Source of the DNA: Xanthocytophaga flava
GTDB lineage: Bacteria > Bacteroidota > Bacteroidia > Cytophagales > 172606-1
Direction of reading: 5' to 3'
Length of the DNA: 64,000 nt
NCBI GenBank assembly: GCA_030068525.1
Contig: JASJOS010000013.1
Location: 1-64,000, forward strand
The notes under the pieces are model-generated. The model made no database searches. It was not told the origin of the DNA and saw only the letters and a program-made list of their open reading frames with translations. Both the position numbers and the translations under genes were made by a program. This document shows, piece by piece, positions 29,756 through 37,612 of this stretch (position 1 is the first letter of the stretch; each line of letters starts with the position of its first letter).

Positions 29756-30724
29756 TTATAAATGTATAGTAGTGACTGCAATCATAATGTCGATAACTAA
29801 TAACATTAAGGCACAAATTAAGAAATAGTAGTATTTATTAGAGGAGATATCAATTTTACGGGTGTCTTGTAAATGTCCTTCAACTTTAGAAACAGTAGAG
29901 GTTAAAGCCGGAATGTCATTCTGTATACGGCTTAACTCAAAGTATTGTCCATTTGCATGTTGTGCCAATAATTGCAGATGCTCAGCTTCAAGTTTTGTGA
30001 TTACTGTTTTTCCTCCTGGCGTTTGTTTAAAACCATGTGCTGTTGGTATTTTTCCTCCTGTTTTGGTTCCAACACCCAGTGTAAATAATTTTAGTCCATC
30101 TTCCTCAATTTTGTGAGCTATCTGTTCGGCCTCTTCTCCAAAATCTTCCCCGTCGGTGATGAGAATAATAATTTTAGCCTGTTTTTGGGTTGATGTATTT
30201 TTTTTGTCCTGATGTTGTTTTAATGCCAGATTGAGTGCTGCTGCCAGATCTGTGCTGCTTTGAGTTACAAGATCTGTACGTAATGTTTCAATAAATAATC
30301 GTAATGCATTCTGGTCATAGGTTAGGGGACATTGAACAAATGCTTCATTTGAGAAAATGATCAACCCGATACGATCTGATGAGAAGTTGGGAAGCCAGCG
30401 AGTTAATTCATATTTTACTTTTTCAAGACGTGAAGGTGCAATATCTGTTGCATCCATTGATTTTGAAAGATCTACAACCAGGTAAATATCTCTTCCAACG
30501 GCTTTAACTTCTTTACGAAGAGTGCCAAAGGTTGGACCCAGCAACCCAATCATAAGCAGACTAAAATAAATGAAGCGAATCATAGCCTTGGCTGCCAGAC
30601 CACTTGTTGAACTGTGCATTTGTTTGGCCTTGCGGGTGGTTCTGATTACGTATAAAATATAGAAAAATATGAAAAGTCCAATGAGCCCATATTCCCACCA
30701 GGTAATCTCATAATACCAGTTCAT
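29756..30724 (-). CDS. Bat-type von Willebrand factor A membrane protein
   Basis: 322 residues. Two N-terminal membrane helices (about 10-26 and 51-66) precede a VWA domain (about 80-280) with the MIDAS motif VVDLSKSMDATDI, then DLAAALNLAL and ILITDGEDFGEE. A C-terminal membrane helix ends the protein (about 300-320). The arrangement matches BatA/BatB. Only one VWA gene is present here rather than the usual two, and no MoxR ATPase gene is beside it, so the locus is shorter than a full bat operon. Confidence 0.88.
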   Translation of the reverse strand: MNWYYEITWWEYGLIGLFIFFYILYVIRTTRKAKQMHSSTSGLAAKAMIRFIYFSLLMIGLLGPTFGTLRKEVKAVGRDIYLVVDLSKSMDATDIAPSRLEKVKYELTRWLPNFSSDRIGLIIFSNEAFVQCPLTYDQNALRLFIETLRTDLVTQSSTDLAAALNLALKQHQDKKNTSTQKQAKIIILITDGEDFGEEAEQIAHKIEEDGLKLFTLGVGTKTGGKIPTAHGFKQTPGGKTVITKLEAEHLQLLAQHANGQYFELSRIQNDIPALTSTVSKVEGHLQDTRKIDISSNKYYYFLICALMLLVIDIMIAVTTIHL

Positions 30725-30886
30725 GAAGTATATAAGTTTTTAAAGTAAGAACGTATTCTTGGCTGCAAAGGTATTCTAATTAACCGATTTTTGTGAAGTA
30801 GAAAAAAAGTTAAAAAAATATTTTACTGACTTTCAGGTGATTAGTATTTGCTTTTGGACTTTTTTTATGGTTTTTATTGTGAAACG

Positions 30887-30919
30887 TTTGCGGAAGTGAA
30901 AATGTTTTCTTTATCTTTG
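30887..30919 (+). promoter_or_regulatory. Bacteroidota-type promoter of the first tRNA pair
   Basis: TTTG at 30887-30890 and TATCTTTG at 30912-30919 match the -33 (TTTG) and -7 (TAnnTTTG) consensus with a 21-nt spacer. The predicted start is a few bases before the tRNA-Ser at 30931. The corresponding site before the second pair (TATCTTTA at 31208-31215) is weaker and lacks TTTG upstream. Confidence 0.7.
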
Positions 30920-30930
30920 CAGACCATTTC

Positions 30931-31019
<89 letters not shown>

Positions 31020-31046
31020 CTGGTTGAATTGGAAAAATCATAGTTT

Positions 31047-31121
31047 CGGGGTGTAGCGTAGCCCGGTTATCGCGCCACATTTGGGATGTGGAGGTCGTGT
31101 GTTCGAATCACACCACCCCGA
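31047..31121 (+). tRNA. tRNA-Pro (anticodon UGG), copy 1
   Basis: 75 nt. Acceptor arms CGGGGTG and CACCCCG with discriminator A. The anticodon stem CCACA/TGTGG encloses a loop with TGG. The T arm has TGTTCGAATC. It follows the tRNA-Ser after 27 bp and is probably co-transcribed. No CCA is encoded. Confidence 0.96.
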
Positions 31122-31126
31122 CTTTG

Positions 31127-31160
31127 ATAAGCCACTCTATTTTCTCCTTGAGTGGCTTAT
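31127..31160 (+). terminator. Terminator after the first tRNA pair
   Basis: An 11-bp perfect stem (31127-31137 with 31150-31160) has a 12-nt loop. It is followed by TTCTTCT. Confidence 0.65.
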
Positions 31161-31226
31161 TTCTTCTAATAAATAAAGGAAGAGAGGATTTTTTTAATTA
31201 AAAGGCTTATCTTTACAGGCTATTTC

Positions 31227-31315
<89 letters not shown>

Positions 31316-31342
31316 CTGGTTGAATTGGAAAAATCATAGTTT

Positions 31343-31417
31343 CGGGGTGTAGCGTAGCCCGGTTATCGCGCCACATTTGGGATGTGGAGGTCGTGTGTTC
31401 GAATCACACCACCCCGA
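31343..31417 (+). tRNA. tRNA-Pro (anticodon UGG), copy 2
   Basis: Identical to copy 1 along all 75 nt, with the same 27-bp spacer from tRNA-Ser. Confidence 0.95.
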
Positions 31418-31421
31418 CTTT

Positions 31422-31454
31422 AAGCCGCTCTAAATATTTTATTTAGAGCGGCTT
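31422..31454 (+). terminator. Terminator after the second tRNA pair
   Basis: A 14-bp perfect stem (31422-31435 with 31441-31454) has a 5-nt loop. It is followed by TTTATTTG, a stronger terminator than the one after copy 1. Confidence 0.85.
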
Positions 31455-31577
31455 TTTATTTGTTCCTTCTTTAGCCTCCTGTACAATCAAAAGTTTACAC
31501 CATCTTTGTCATTGATCATGATTGTAACCCAATTAATCTTCCACTGAATGTAAGATACAATAGTTGATGACTCAGTC

Positions 31578-32702
31578 ATGCTGATCCCAATTAAAAAAGT
31601 TCTTAGAAAAATTATTATGTTAACAGAACATACTAACGAAGAGAAAGTACTGGAGTTACTTCTTTCAGGAGATGAAAAAAATATTGTACTTGGACTTGAG
31701 ATTGCCAAATCTTTAAATCTCACTTTGGGGAATATTAAAAAGGATATATCTATAGTGTTTGCCTGGCTGGAAGCCAATAATCAATCTACTCCTGAAGTAG
31801 ATACATTTGATGATACTTGGTTTCTGCAAAGACTACTAGATATCCATTGTATTGAAGAAATAGATCTTGCAGGATACCATTTAAGAGAGATCCCCAGCCA
31901 GATTAAATATCTGTTCAATCTCAGAAAGCTATTTCTTAAGGGGAATCAAATAAGTCAGTTGCCATCTGAAATAGGTTGTCTTAAAAGGCTTGAAGAGTTA
32001 AATGTATCTCTTAACCAATTAACCTCTCTTCCTGTAGAGATTGGAAATTGTTTGAACTTGCAAAAGCTTTTGGTTAGTTCAAATCAACTAGTAAAAGTAC
32101 CGAAAGAAATTGGTAAGTGTATCAATCTCACCTGGCTTGACCTAACCAGAAACCAACTCCAAGCAATACCAGACGAAGTGGGAAATCTGGTTAATCTTCA
32201 GGAACTACATTTATACAACAATCAACTGACTTCTCTTCCTGCTTTCATAGGGAACCTTGCTAAACTAAATAGACTTTTGCTGAGTTTAAACCGTCTACAC
32301 TCGATACCACCTCAGATAGGGGAGTGTAGACAACTCTCAATACTTTCTTTGTCAGACAATCAATTGATTTTTCTACCAGGAGAAATTGGTAATCTTACCT
32401 ATCTTACAGAGCTAGCTGCTTTTAATAATTTATTACAATCTCTTCCTGTTGAGATTGGTAATTTGACTAATCTAAGGGAATTATTAGTGTTTAATAATAA
32501 ATTAGAATCTCTTCCTCTGGAAATTGGAAATTTGATACATCTTGAATCACTTTATATTAGTAATAATCCATTACATAAAATCCCTTCTGAGGTTTGCAAT
32601 CTTACCCATATGGCCTACTTCAATATGGAAGGAATTGAAATACCTGCAGAGCTTTCAACACGGCTAACAGAATGCCTTCCTTCCTGCCAGATTATTAAAT
32701 AG
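31578..32702 (+). CDS. Leucine-rich repeat protein
   Basis: 374 residues; an ATG at 31617 would remove the first 13. There is no signal peptide, so it is probably cytoplasmic. An N-terminal helical part (about 14-85) precedes about ten 23-residue LRRs (about 93-355) of the plant/bacterial-type pattern LxxLxxLxLxxNxLxxLPxEIGxL. Irregular repeats at the end (VCNLTHMAYFNMEG) cap the solenoid. LRRs bind proteins; the partner is unknown. It is the first gene after a tRNA cluster, a common integration region, and is followed by small uncharacterised genes. Confidence 0.9.
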   Translation: MLIPIKKVLRKIIMLTEHTNEEKVLELLLSGDEKNIVLGLEIAKSLNLTLGNIKKDISIVFAWLEANNQSTPEVDTFDDTWFLQRLLDIHCIEEIDLAGYHLREIPSQIKYLFNLRKLFLKGNQISQLPSEIGCLKRLEELNVSLNQLTSLPVEIGNCLNLQKLLVSSNQLVKVPKEIGKCINLTWLDLTRNQLQAIPDEVGNLVNLQELHLYNNQLTSLPAFIGNLAKLNRLLLSLNRLHSIPPQIGECRQLSILSLSDNQLIFLPGEIGNLTYLTELAAFNNLLQSLPVEIGNLTNLRELLVFNNKLESLPLEIGNLIHLESLYISNNPLHKIPSEVCNLTHMAYFNMEGIEIPAELSTRLTECLPSCQIIK

Positions 32703-32865
32703 AATTTAACAATCTGGCAGATATTTTATATTTTGGGAGAAGTTAGTCTCTTGTAAGGAACTGATTTTATTTTATTGGTAGTAAATTCATATTCATTTGA
32801 TTTTGGATGAAATGAAGTAAAAAATTATATTTGAGTTTCTTTCTTTAATTTATACCACACTGCTT

Positions 32866-33060
32866 ATGACTGAAGATCAATTGTCTACCCTTATTGATAA
32901 ACTGAATTTTATCATTGATAAACAAAGTAGGATAGAGGCTCGTCTGGAAAAGATAGAAGGAGACCTAGGTAGTGTGATACATGATATTAAAAAGATAAAA
33001 AAGCGGGTACGTAAAGACAAAGATGAGACAGATGAATTAGAGAAAAAAGCAAAAGAATAA
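32866..33060 (+). CDS. Small coiled-coil protein
   Basis: 64 residues, highly charged, with heptad-like spacing (LIDKLNFIIDKQSRIEARLEKIEG) and a Lys-rich C-terminus. No membrane segment. It lies 5 bp before the next small gene, so both are probably co-transcribed. Function unknown. Confidence 0.65.
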   Translation: MTEDQLSTLIDKLNFIIDKQSRIEARLEKIEGDLGSVIHDIKKIKKRVRKDKDETDELEKKAKE

Positions 33061-33065
33061 GTAGA

Positions 33066-33350
33066 ATGGATGTACAGTTTAAATTATATAATACTATAGG
33101 GCAACCAACCTGGAAAATAGAACAGTACCAGCAGACTGTTAAATCTCAATATAAGCAACCTCTTAATGAAATTCAGGAACTCCTTTATGAACAAGGAGAA
33201 ACCAATACACAGATCAACATCTCTATTGAAATTGATATTAAAAATGAAAGAGTTTTTCCTCCTGTTATTACAATTGGTGATGGTACAGAGGAACAAACAA
33301 TGAAATATCAAAATCTTAAAAAGAAAATAGTAAGATTGCTTCCTGAATAG
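33066..33350 (+). CDS. Small hypothetical protein
   Basis: 94 residues, starting MDVQFKLYNTIGQPTWKIE. Predicted mixed alpha-beta, with a Thr/Ile-rich strand region (NTQINISIEIDIKNERVFPPV) and a basic end. No family is recognised. It starts 5 bp after the coiled-coil gene and is followed by a terminator, which supports it as a real operon partner. Confidence 0.65.
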   Translation: MDVQFKLYNTIGQPTWKIEQYQQTVKSQYKQPLNEIQELLYEQGETNTQINISIEIDIKNERVFPPVITIGDGTEEQTMKYQNLKKKIVRLLPE

Positions 33351-33380
33351 ATTTTATAATTTCAAACATATGTAAGTCAA

Positions 33381-33417
33381 AAAGACTCCACATACTATAC
33401 TTGTGTGTGGAGTCTTT
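33381..33417. terminator. Terminator after the two small genes
   Basis: A 12-bp perfect stem (33381-33392 with 33406-33417) starts with AAAGACTCC and ends in GAGTCTTT, with a 13-nt loop. It lies 30 bp after the 94-residue gene and 30 bp before the end of the converging small gene, so it can serve both. Confidence 0.75.
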
Positions 33418-33447
33418 GTGAAACTTGGTTCGATCTTAAATGACTGA

Positions 33448-33651
33448 TTAGTTGAGGCGAGGATTTTGTTCAACCCAATGATGGCTATCTGGATAGATCT
33501 TGTTTAATTCCCTAACAGAATTGAGTGCATCTTCTTTGGTACAAGCATACATACCACATCCATAAAAATTTGTTGTCCTGGATTTCCATGCTATGCGATA
33601 CAAATTTGGATTATCAACTACAAAATCAACATTTATTACTTTTTTTTCCAT
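33448..33651 (-). CDS. Small hypothetical protein
   Basis: 67 residues from an ATG at 33651. The sequence has balanced composition, with Tyr/Trp/His-containing segments (NPNLYRIAWKSRTTNFYGCG, HHWVEQNPRLN). It converges on the small gene pair across a shared terminator. No family is recognised. Confidence 0.55.
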   Translation of the reverse strand: MEKKVINVDFVVDNPNLYRIAWKSRTTNFYGCGMYACTKEDALNSVRELNKIYPDSHHWVEQNPRLN

Positions 33652-33703
33652 GGATAGATTTTCCTTTCTTTAAAAGAATAACAAAATCTTTTCAGAAAAA
33701 ATC

Positions 33704-33726
33704 CCCGTTCATTTCAGATGAACGGG
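33704..33726 (-). terminator. Hairpin with a minus-strand T-run and no gene before it
   Basis: A 9-bp perfect stem (33704-33712 with 33718-33726) has a 5-nt loop. Read on the minus strand it is followed by GATTTTTTC, a good terminator. The nearest minus-strand gene upstream (the response regulator) ends 400 bp away at 34125, so its natural transcript is unclear. Confidence 0.55.
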
Positions 33727-33729
33727 AAT

Positions 33730-33747
33730 CGCTTAACAAAGAAAAGA
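33730..33747 (+). repeat. 18-bp repeat, copy 1
   Basis: CGCTTAACAAAGAAAAGA, also found exactly at 37381-37398. It lies just after a hairpin (33704-33726). Confidence 0.8.
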
Positions 33748-33803
33748 CTATATGCATTTCAATAAAAAAGATTTTATATTTGACCAGACAAAACTTTTTC
33801 CAT

Positions 33804-34103
33804 ATGACAAACGAGCAGATCTCAATTAACGATTTTATCGATACTCCCGAAGCAGTACATCCGAAGACATATATTGATCAAATAAAAAAAATGATACAGG
33901 ATAAGTGGACTTCCAGTACAGATATCCTGAACGCCACTTGTATTACTATCAGTTCAGAAGATTACAAGGCATTGGAAGATGCATTAGTTAAAGATGGCAA
34001 ATGGGATTTAGATTCAGAAAAGCCTTCTGTATTTTATCATGGCTTACAGATTAAAAATGCTGATAATATGAATTCGGGTGAATGTGAGATTGGGTATAGA
34101 TAA
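33804..34103 (+). CDS. Small hypothetical protein
   Basis: 99 residues from the ATG at 33804 (MTNEQISINDFIDTPEAVHP). The open frame runs upstream to 33525, but that part crosses the hairpin and has poor composition. The product is acidic and soluble. No family is recognised. It converges on the response-regulator gene with only 21 bp between the stops. Confidence 0.6.
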   Translation: MTNEQISINDFIDTPEAVHPKTYIDQIKKMIQDKWTSSTDILNATCITISSEDYKALEDALVKDGKWDLDSEKPSVFYHGLQIKNADNMNSGECEIGYR

Positions 34104-34124
34104 GTATTTATTCTTTGACATCTT

Positions 34125-34757
34125 TTAAGATAATATACCCAGTTCCATTGCATAGCGAGTAAGCTGACTTACATTACTAATATCCAGCTTTTTGAAGATA
34201 TTTTTTCGATGTGTTTTTACTGTATGCTCAGATATAAATAATTTTTCAGAAATAGCAGAACTGGTTGATCCAAGTGCAATAAGACGAACTATTTCGATTT
34301 CGCGGTCACTAAGGCGAAACGCATGTGAGTCTGGTTCTGCTTCCATTCTTACTTCTGCTTTAAAATCTCCGATTGTATCAAAATAAGACTTATTGATCTG
34401 CAACCGATCTATAGCATTTAACAACTCCTGACTATTACCACTTTTTAAAAGACACCCATCTATACCAATTTCAACTAATTGATTAATAAGTGACCTGCTG
34501 TTGTACATAGTCAGAATCAGTATTTTGATGCTGGGGTAATTTTTCTTGATCCATTTACTGCATGTTATTCCATTCATTCCTGGCATGTTAATGTCAACAA
34601 TAACTATATCAGGCTTTATAACAGGTAATAACTGAAGCAACTCCTCGCCATGATATGCTTTGCCAACTACCTGGTGAATGCCTGTTGATTCAAGTAGACC
34701 TACCAGAGAGTCTATCAATATAGGATGATCATCAGCTAAACAGATTTTCATAGACAA
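34125..34757 (-). CDS. NarL/LuxR-type response regulator
   Basis: 210 residues. The receiver domain has the acidic pair Asp9-Asp10, the phospho-acceptor Asp55 in VIVDINMPGMNG, and the Lys in CLLKSG. The C-terminal LuxR helix-turn-helix is LSDREIEIVRLIALGSTSSAISEKLFISEHTVKTHRKNIFKKL. It is probably the output of the histidine kinase encoded 377 bp upstream on the same strand. Its targets are unknown. Confidence 0.93.
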   Translation of the reverse strand: MSMKICLADDHPILIDSLVGLLESTGIHQVVGKAYHGEELLQLLPVIKPDIVIVDINMPGMNGITCSKWIKKNYPSIKILILTMYNSRSLINQLVEIGIDGCLLKSGNSQELLNAIDRLQINKSYFDTIGDFKAEVRMEAEPDSHAFRLSDREIEIVRLIALGSTSSAISEKLFISEHTVKTHRKNIFKKLDISNVSQLTRYAMELGILS

Positions 34758-35133
34758 GTGGTGTAATAAATTGATTTTGTATGAGGATAGTTCTGTCAGA
34801 GTATATTACATTATTTCATAGATTTATGCAAGCTTGTCAGTATATAAAATACAACTTTACGAAATGTTTTTACTAACTAACCCGGATTAACTCAAATTTT
34901 GAATGTAGGAACTACTTTTAATTTGAAGAACAATGTGAACTTTATTGTAAGTCTGGAGTGGGTGAGGAAATTTTAGAATCGACTGTTATGCAGATCTATA
35001 TGGTATATCTGCCAGAGACACGAACTGAAGTGATGTGTAGACAGTATGAAATATACAAATAAATGTGGCAATTATCGTAGTCTTTTTAGAACTAATTTTA
35101 CCCGTATGTATCTTATTTTTAATACTTTTGGTA
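34758..35133. other. Gap between the response regulator and histidine kinase genes
   Basis: 376 bp, no gene. It probably carries the promoter of the response regulator. It contains CAAGCTTGTCAG at 34829-34840, a 12-mer also found at 36691-36702 inside a long palindrome near the small-protein gene of this cluster. Confidence 0.5.
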
Positions 35134-36006
35134 TTAAACGGAAAAAGGATGATTGAAAGGGATTTCAATGATGAAGGTACTACCAAATTCAGAAGAGGAG
35201 TCAATGGTTACATGCCCATAAAATCGTTCCACACGAGAGTAAATATGTTGTAAACCTATTCCTTTTTTTACTTGCTCGCTATTGAAACCTTTACCATTAT
35301 CTTCAAAAATGATACTTATATACTCTCTGGGTATTTGTGTGATTTCAATCCGGACTTTTGTTGCATGTGCATGTTTGAGTGTGTTGGCAAATAATTCCTG
35401 AATGATACGATATACATTTAAACTTAATTCATCATCTAATGGATCTGTAATATCAATTACAGTTTCAATGAAGAGTTTTTGCGAATTATTAATGGCTTCA
35501 ATCAATTGTTCAATAGCTGCCTGAAATCCTCCATATTGGAGTAAACCAGAGTCAAGATCATGGGAGATTCTTCTGGTTTCACGCGCTGCCGCTTCTACCA
35601 GTGAGTGTATTTTCTGAATAAGTGCTGTCCGATTATCTTTATATAGGGAAATAGAATAAATGTCAGATTGGTCGTTGGTAAGAAGTTGTTTTTCTTCATG
35701 TTTGACTTCTTGGTTTCTTAAAGTATCAATATATATCTTGAGAGTGGCTAAAAGGCTACCCAGATTATCATGTAGATCTTCTGCAATTCGCTTTCTCTCT
35801 GATTCTCTGCCTTCAATGAGAGCATAGGCAGATTGTAGTTCTTCTTTTTTTAATAATTTTTCAATTTCCCGGAATTCAGCTTGCTTCCGATAAAGTTTAC
35901 GTTGAAATATAAAAGCAAAAAATATAACCCCTGATACTGTGAGTACAGTTGTAAGAGTGCCAATAATAAGTATTAAAAAATCGGTTACATTTGTCTGCTG
36001 AGCCAT
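35134..36006 (-). CDS. HisKA_3-type sensor histidine kinase
   Basis: 290 residues from the ATG at 36006 (MAQQTNVTDFLILIIGTL); the frame continues to 36063 inside the upstream gene. One membrane helix (about 8-34) is followed by a short coiled-coil linker and the dimerisation domain ERKRIAEDLHDNLGSLLATL with phospho-acceptor His79. The ATPase domain has N-box IQELFANTLKHAHAT and G-boxes EDNGKGF and KGIGLQHIYSRVE. There is no periplasmic or PAS sensor domain, so input may come from the membrane protein encoded just upstream, whose gene overlaps it by 22 bp. Confidence 0.92.
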   Translation of the reverse strand: MAQQTNVTDFLILIIGTLTTVLTVSGVIFFAFIFQRKLYRKQAEFREIEKLLKKEELQSAYALIEGRESERKRIAEDLHDNLGSLLATLKIYIDTLRNQEVKHEEKQLLTNDQSDIYSISLYKDNRTALIQKIHSLVEAAARETRRISHDLDSGLLQYGGFQAAIEQLIEAINNSQKLFIETVIDITDPLDDELSLNVYRIIQELFANTLKHAHATKVRIEITQIPREYISIIFEDNGKGFNSEQVKKGIGLQHIYSRVERFYGHVTIDSSSEFGSTFIIEIPFNHPFSV

Positions 36007-36646
36007 AGACCGTAGGCTATTATTATATTTTTTGCCACATTTGAGAAAGATTGAATAATCCATGCGTTATGAAAGATGCCAGAAGCTTCTTTGGAAAGGA
36101 TTTCCCATCCTAAAAGATACGTAAAAAAAGAGCCTGATGCATAGACAAGGATACCCGCATTGATAAAAAACATGGGATGTTTTTCTACCAGGATAGGTTC
36201 GGACTGTTCATACAGTTGATAATAATAGACAAAACCAAGTATTATAAATACTAGTGCATTTATGGACCAGGCTACCTGATTAAATTTATACAAGTCACCT
36301 GTGAGTAGAGTATGTAAAAAATTAAATAGTATCAACACACCAAGTCCATACAGATAGATAGGTTTTGCAGATAAAAGTTTGTAATAAAAGAAAGGTAAGA
36401 ATACAAGTTCGATGAAAGCCAGCAGATGATATACTGGCATATTGTTGATGGTAAATTCTGCTGTAATGAGAGTAAAAAGTTTTAAGGCTGAAGAAATTAA
36501 AAAAAAAATCCTAATCCAAACAGAGGAATTATTTTTCTTCCTACCAGAATTATTACTATAACCGGAAAAAGATCAGATATATCCGACAGATTGGCAATCC
36601 AAATAGAAACTGTCTTCAGGCTTATATTTAATAAATGAGAAATCAT
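35985..36646 (-). pseudogene. Seven-helix membrane protein gene, frame broken at an A10/T10 run
   Basis: Downstream of the break, an open frame (35985-36440) encodes 151 residues from an ATG giving MPVYHLLAFIELVFLPFF, with five membrane helices. It reads in frame further upstream through SSALKLFTLITAEFTINN with no start. In another frame, an ATG at 36646 gives MISHLLNISLKTVSIW, then two helix-like stretches (LFPVIVIILVG, IIPLFGLGFFF), and hits TAA just after ten Ts. One extra T (or two fewer) at 36499-36508 joins both into about 221 residues with seven helices. It may be a natural mutation, a slippage site or a sequencing error. No family is named with certainty; the neighbours suggest a sensor for the kinase. 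Confidence 0.75.
36499..36508 (-). other. Homopolymer (A10 on plus, T10 on minus) at the frame break
   Basis: Ten adenines on the plus strand exactly where the two reading frames of the 7TM gene must be joined. Such runs are prone to replication slippage, transcriptional slippage and base-calling errors. Confidence 0.85.
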
Positions 36647-36678
36647 AGGAATCGATAGTTATTCTTCAATAATATCAA

Positions 36679-36710
36679 TTCTGACTCTGACAAGCTTGTC
36701 AGAGTCAGAA
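36679..36710. repeat. Perfect 32-bp palindrome
   Basis: Arms 36679-36694 and 36695-36710, centred on AAGCTT and containing CTGACAAGCTTGTCAG. It lies 8 bp after the stop of the small Cys-motif gene on the minus strand. There is no T-run on either side, so it could be a weak terminator or an operator for the downstream 7TM/kinase genes. Confidence 0.7.
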
Positions 36711-36718
36711 AGAAAAAA

Positions 36719-37132
36719 TTATGCACCTCCTCCACAAAGATTGGGGCAGGGGCGACTGTTTCCTAATATTACGCCATCATCACCTGTTGCGGTTACTTTA
36801 GCGGCTGTTGTTTCTGGATATACAGGATATAAATCTGTACCATCTGATAAGATAGGCATTAGAAAAATATCATCGACAGTTTGAGAACTTCCATTAATAG
36901 TTTGTACTGACCTGGCTTGATATGTACGTACTCCATCAATAGGGAGTGCAGGATTGGCTGCATTATAAGCCTCAATTTTTTGCAAGAATTCTTTTATTTT
37001 TGTTAGCCCAAGAATATGTCCGCTAACAACTGTTGGGTTGTTAGGATCCAGTTTATTGTCATTGAAAAAAGCCAAAAGATTAGAGGCAGCTTGTGTAGGT
37101 GAAATGAACGTTCCAATGGTATTGTTTGCCAT
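36719..37132 (-). CDS. Small protein with a C-terminal RPCPNLCGGGA motif
   Basis: 137 residues from an ATG at 37132 (MANNTIGTFISPTQAASNLLAFF). No signal peptide or membrane helix. The first half is helical (ILGLTKIKEFLQKIEAYNAA); the second half is strand-rich and Asp/Thr-rich. The end is NSRPCPNLCGGGA, a CPxxC pair followed by glycines. I recall similar small Bacteroidota proteins ending in Cys-Pro motifs near membrane and kinase genes, but cannot name a family. The gene heads the 7TM-kinase-regulator set on the same strand and may supply its signal or a partner. That role is inference. Confidence 0.75.
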   Translation of the reverse strand: MANNTIGTFISPTQAASNLLAFFNDNKLDPNNPTVVSGHILGLTKIKEFLQKIEAYNAANPALPIDGVRTYQARSVQTINGSSQTVDDIFLMPILSDGTDLYPVYPETTAAKVTATGDDGVILGNSRPCPNLCGGGA

Positions 37133-37298
37133 GATGGATAAAATGTTAAATAGTTTAGAATATTGGAATTATTGAATGGGCTGGTCTCAAAGAACTGAGG
37201 ATGAAATCAAAGTTGATATTCTGTTTGGAACTTGTCAATACCACAAAATAGGTATTTTTGATGGAGGAGTTCTAAGAAATAACTTTCAAGGAATAAAA

Positions 37299-37329
37299 AA
37301 AAGACGCAGATAAGATATCTGCGTCTTTT
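37299..37329. terminator. Hairpin with A/T flanks in the gap before exbD
   Basis: A 13-bp perfect stem (37299-37311 with 37317-37329) has a 5-nt loop, with A-run before and T-run after. It has no converging genes around it: the gene to the left is on the minus strand and starts at 37132, and exbD to the right starts at 37613. A small unannotated transcript may end here. Confidence 0.6.
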
Positions 37330-37380
37330 CTATTTTAGCCTCTAAAGCAAAATGACTAAAAAAGCGTTTCTTGATGCCAA

Positions 37381-37398
37381 CGCTTAACAAAGAAAAGA
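37381..37398 (+). repeat. 18-bp repeat, copy 2
   Basis: Exact copy of 33730-33747, here about 50 bp after the hairpin at 37299-37329. Both copies are followed by AT-rich DNA. Confidence 0.8.
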
Positions 37399-37612
37399 TA
37401 AATAGTAGACTTTTTCAGCCCTATTATACACGCGGGCCTTTTTTATCGACTGTTCGGTCAAATATTCGACAAATAATGAATGAATAGATATTTTTTTTCT
37501 ATACTTCCTCAACAAAAAGAAAAAATAAAACTATTTATGGAAATGTCTATTTTTTTGCATCCATGCTGTAGAATGTATTTCAAATACTTACTCACTATTA
37601 ATTCACAATTTT

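Larger units (their letters stand above)
37133..37612. other. Intergenic region before exbD
   Basis: 480 bp without a gene. It has a strong hairpin at 37299-37329, the 18-mer at 37381-37398 that is also at 33730-33747, and an AT-rich stretch before exbD. Divergent promoters are expected for the small-protein gene (minus) and exbD (plus); no clear -33/-7 pair was found. Confidence 0.5.

Noticed and set aside
35985-36440. Complete 151-residue protein starting at 36440
   Set aside because: The frame is open and protein-like upstream of this ATG to the homopolymer, and a matching N-terminus with an ATG lies in another frame, so this ATG is probably internal.
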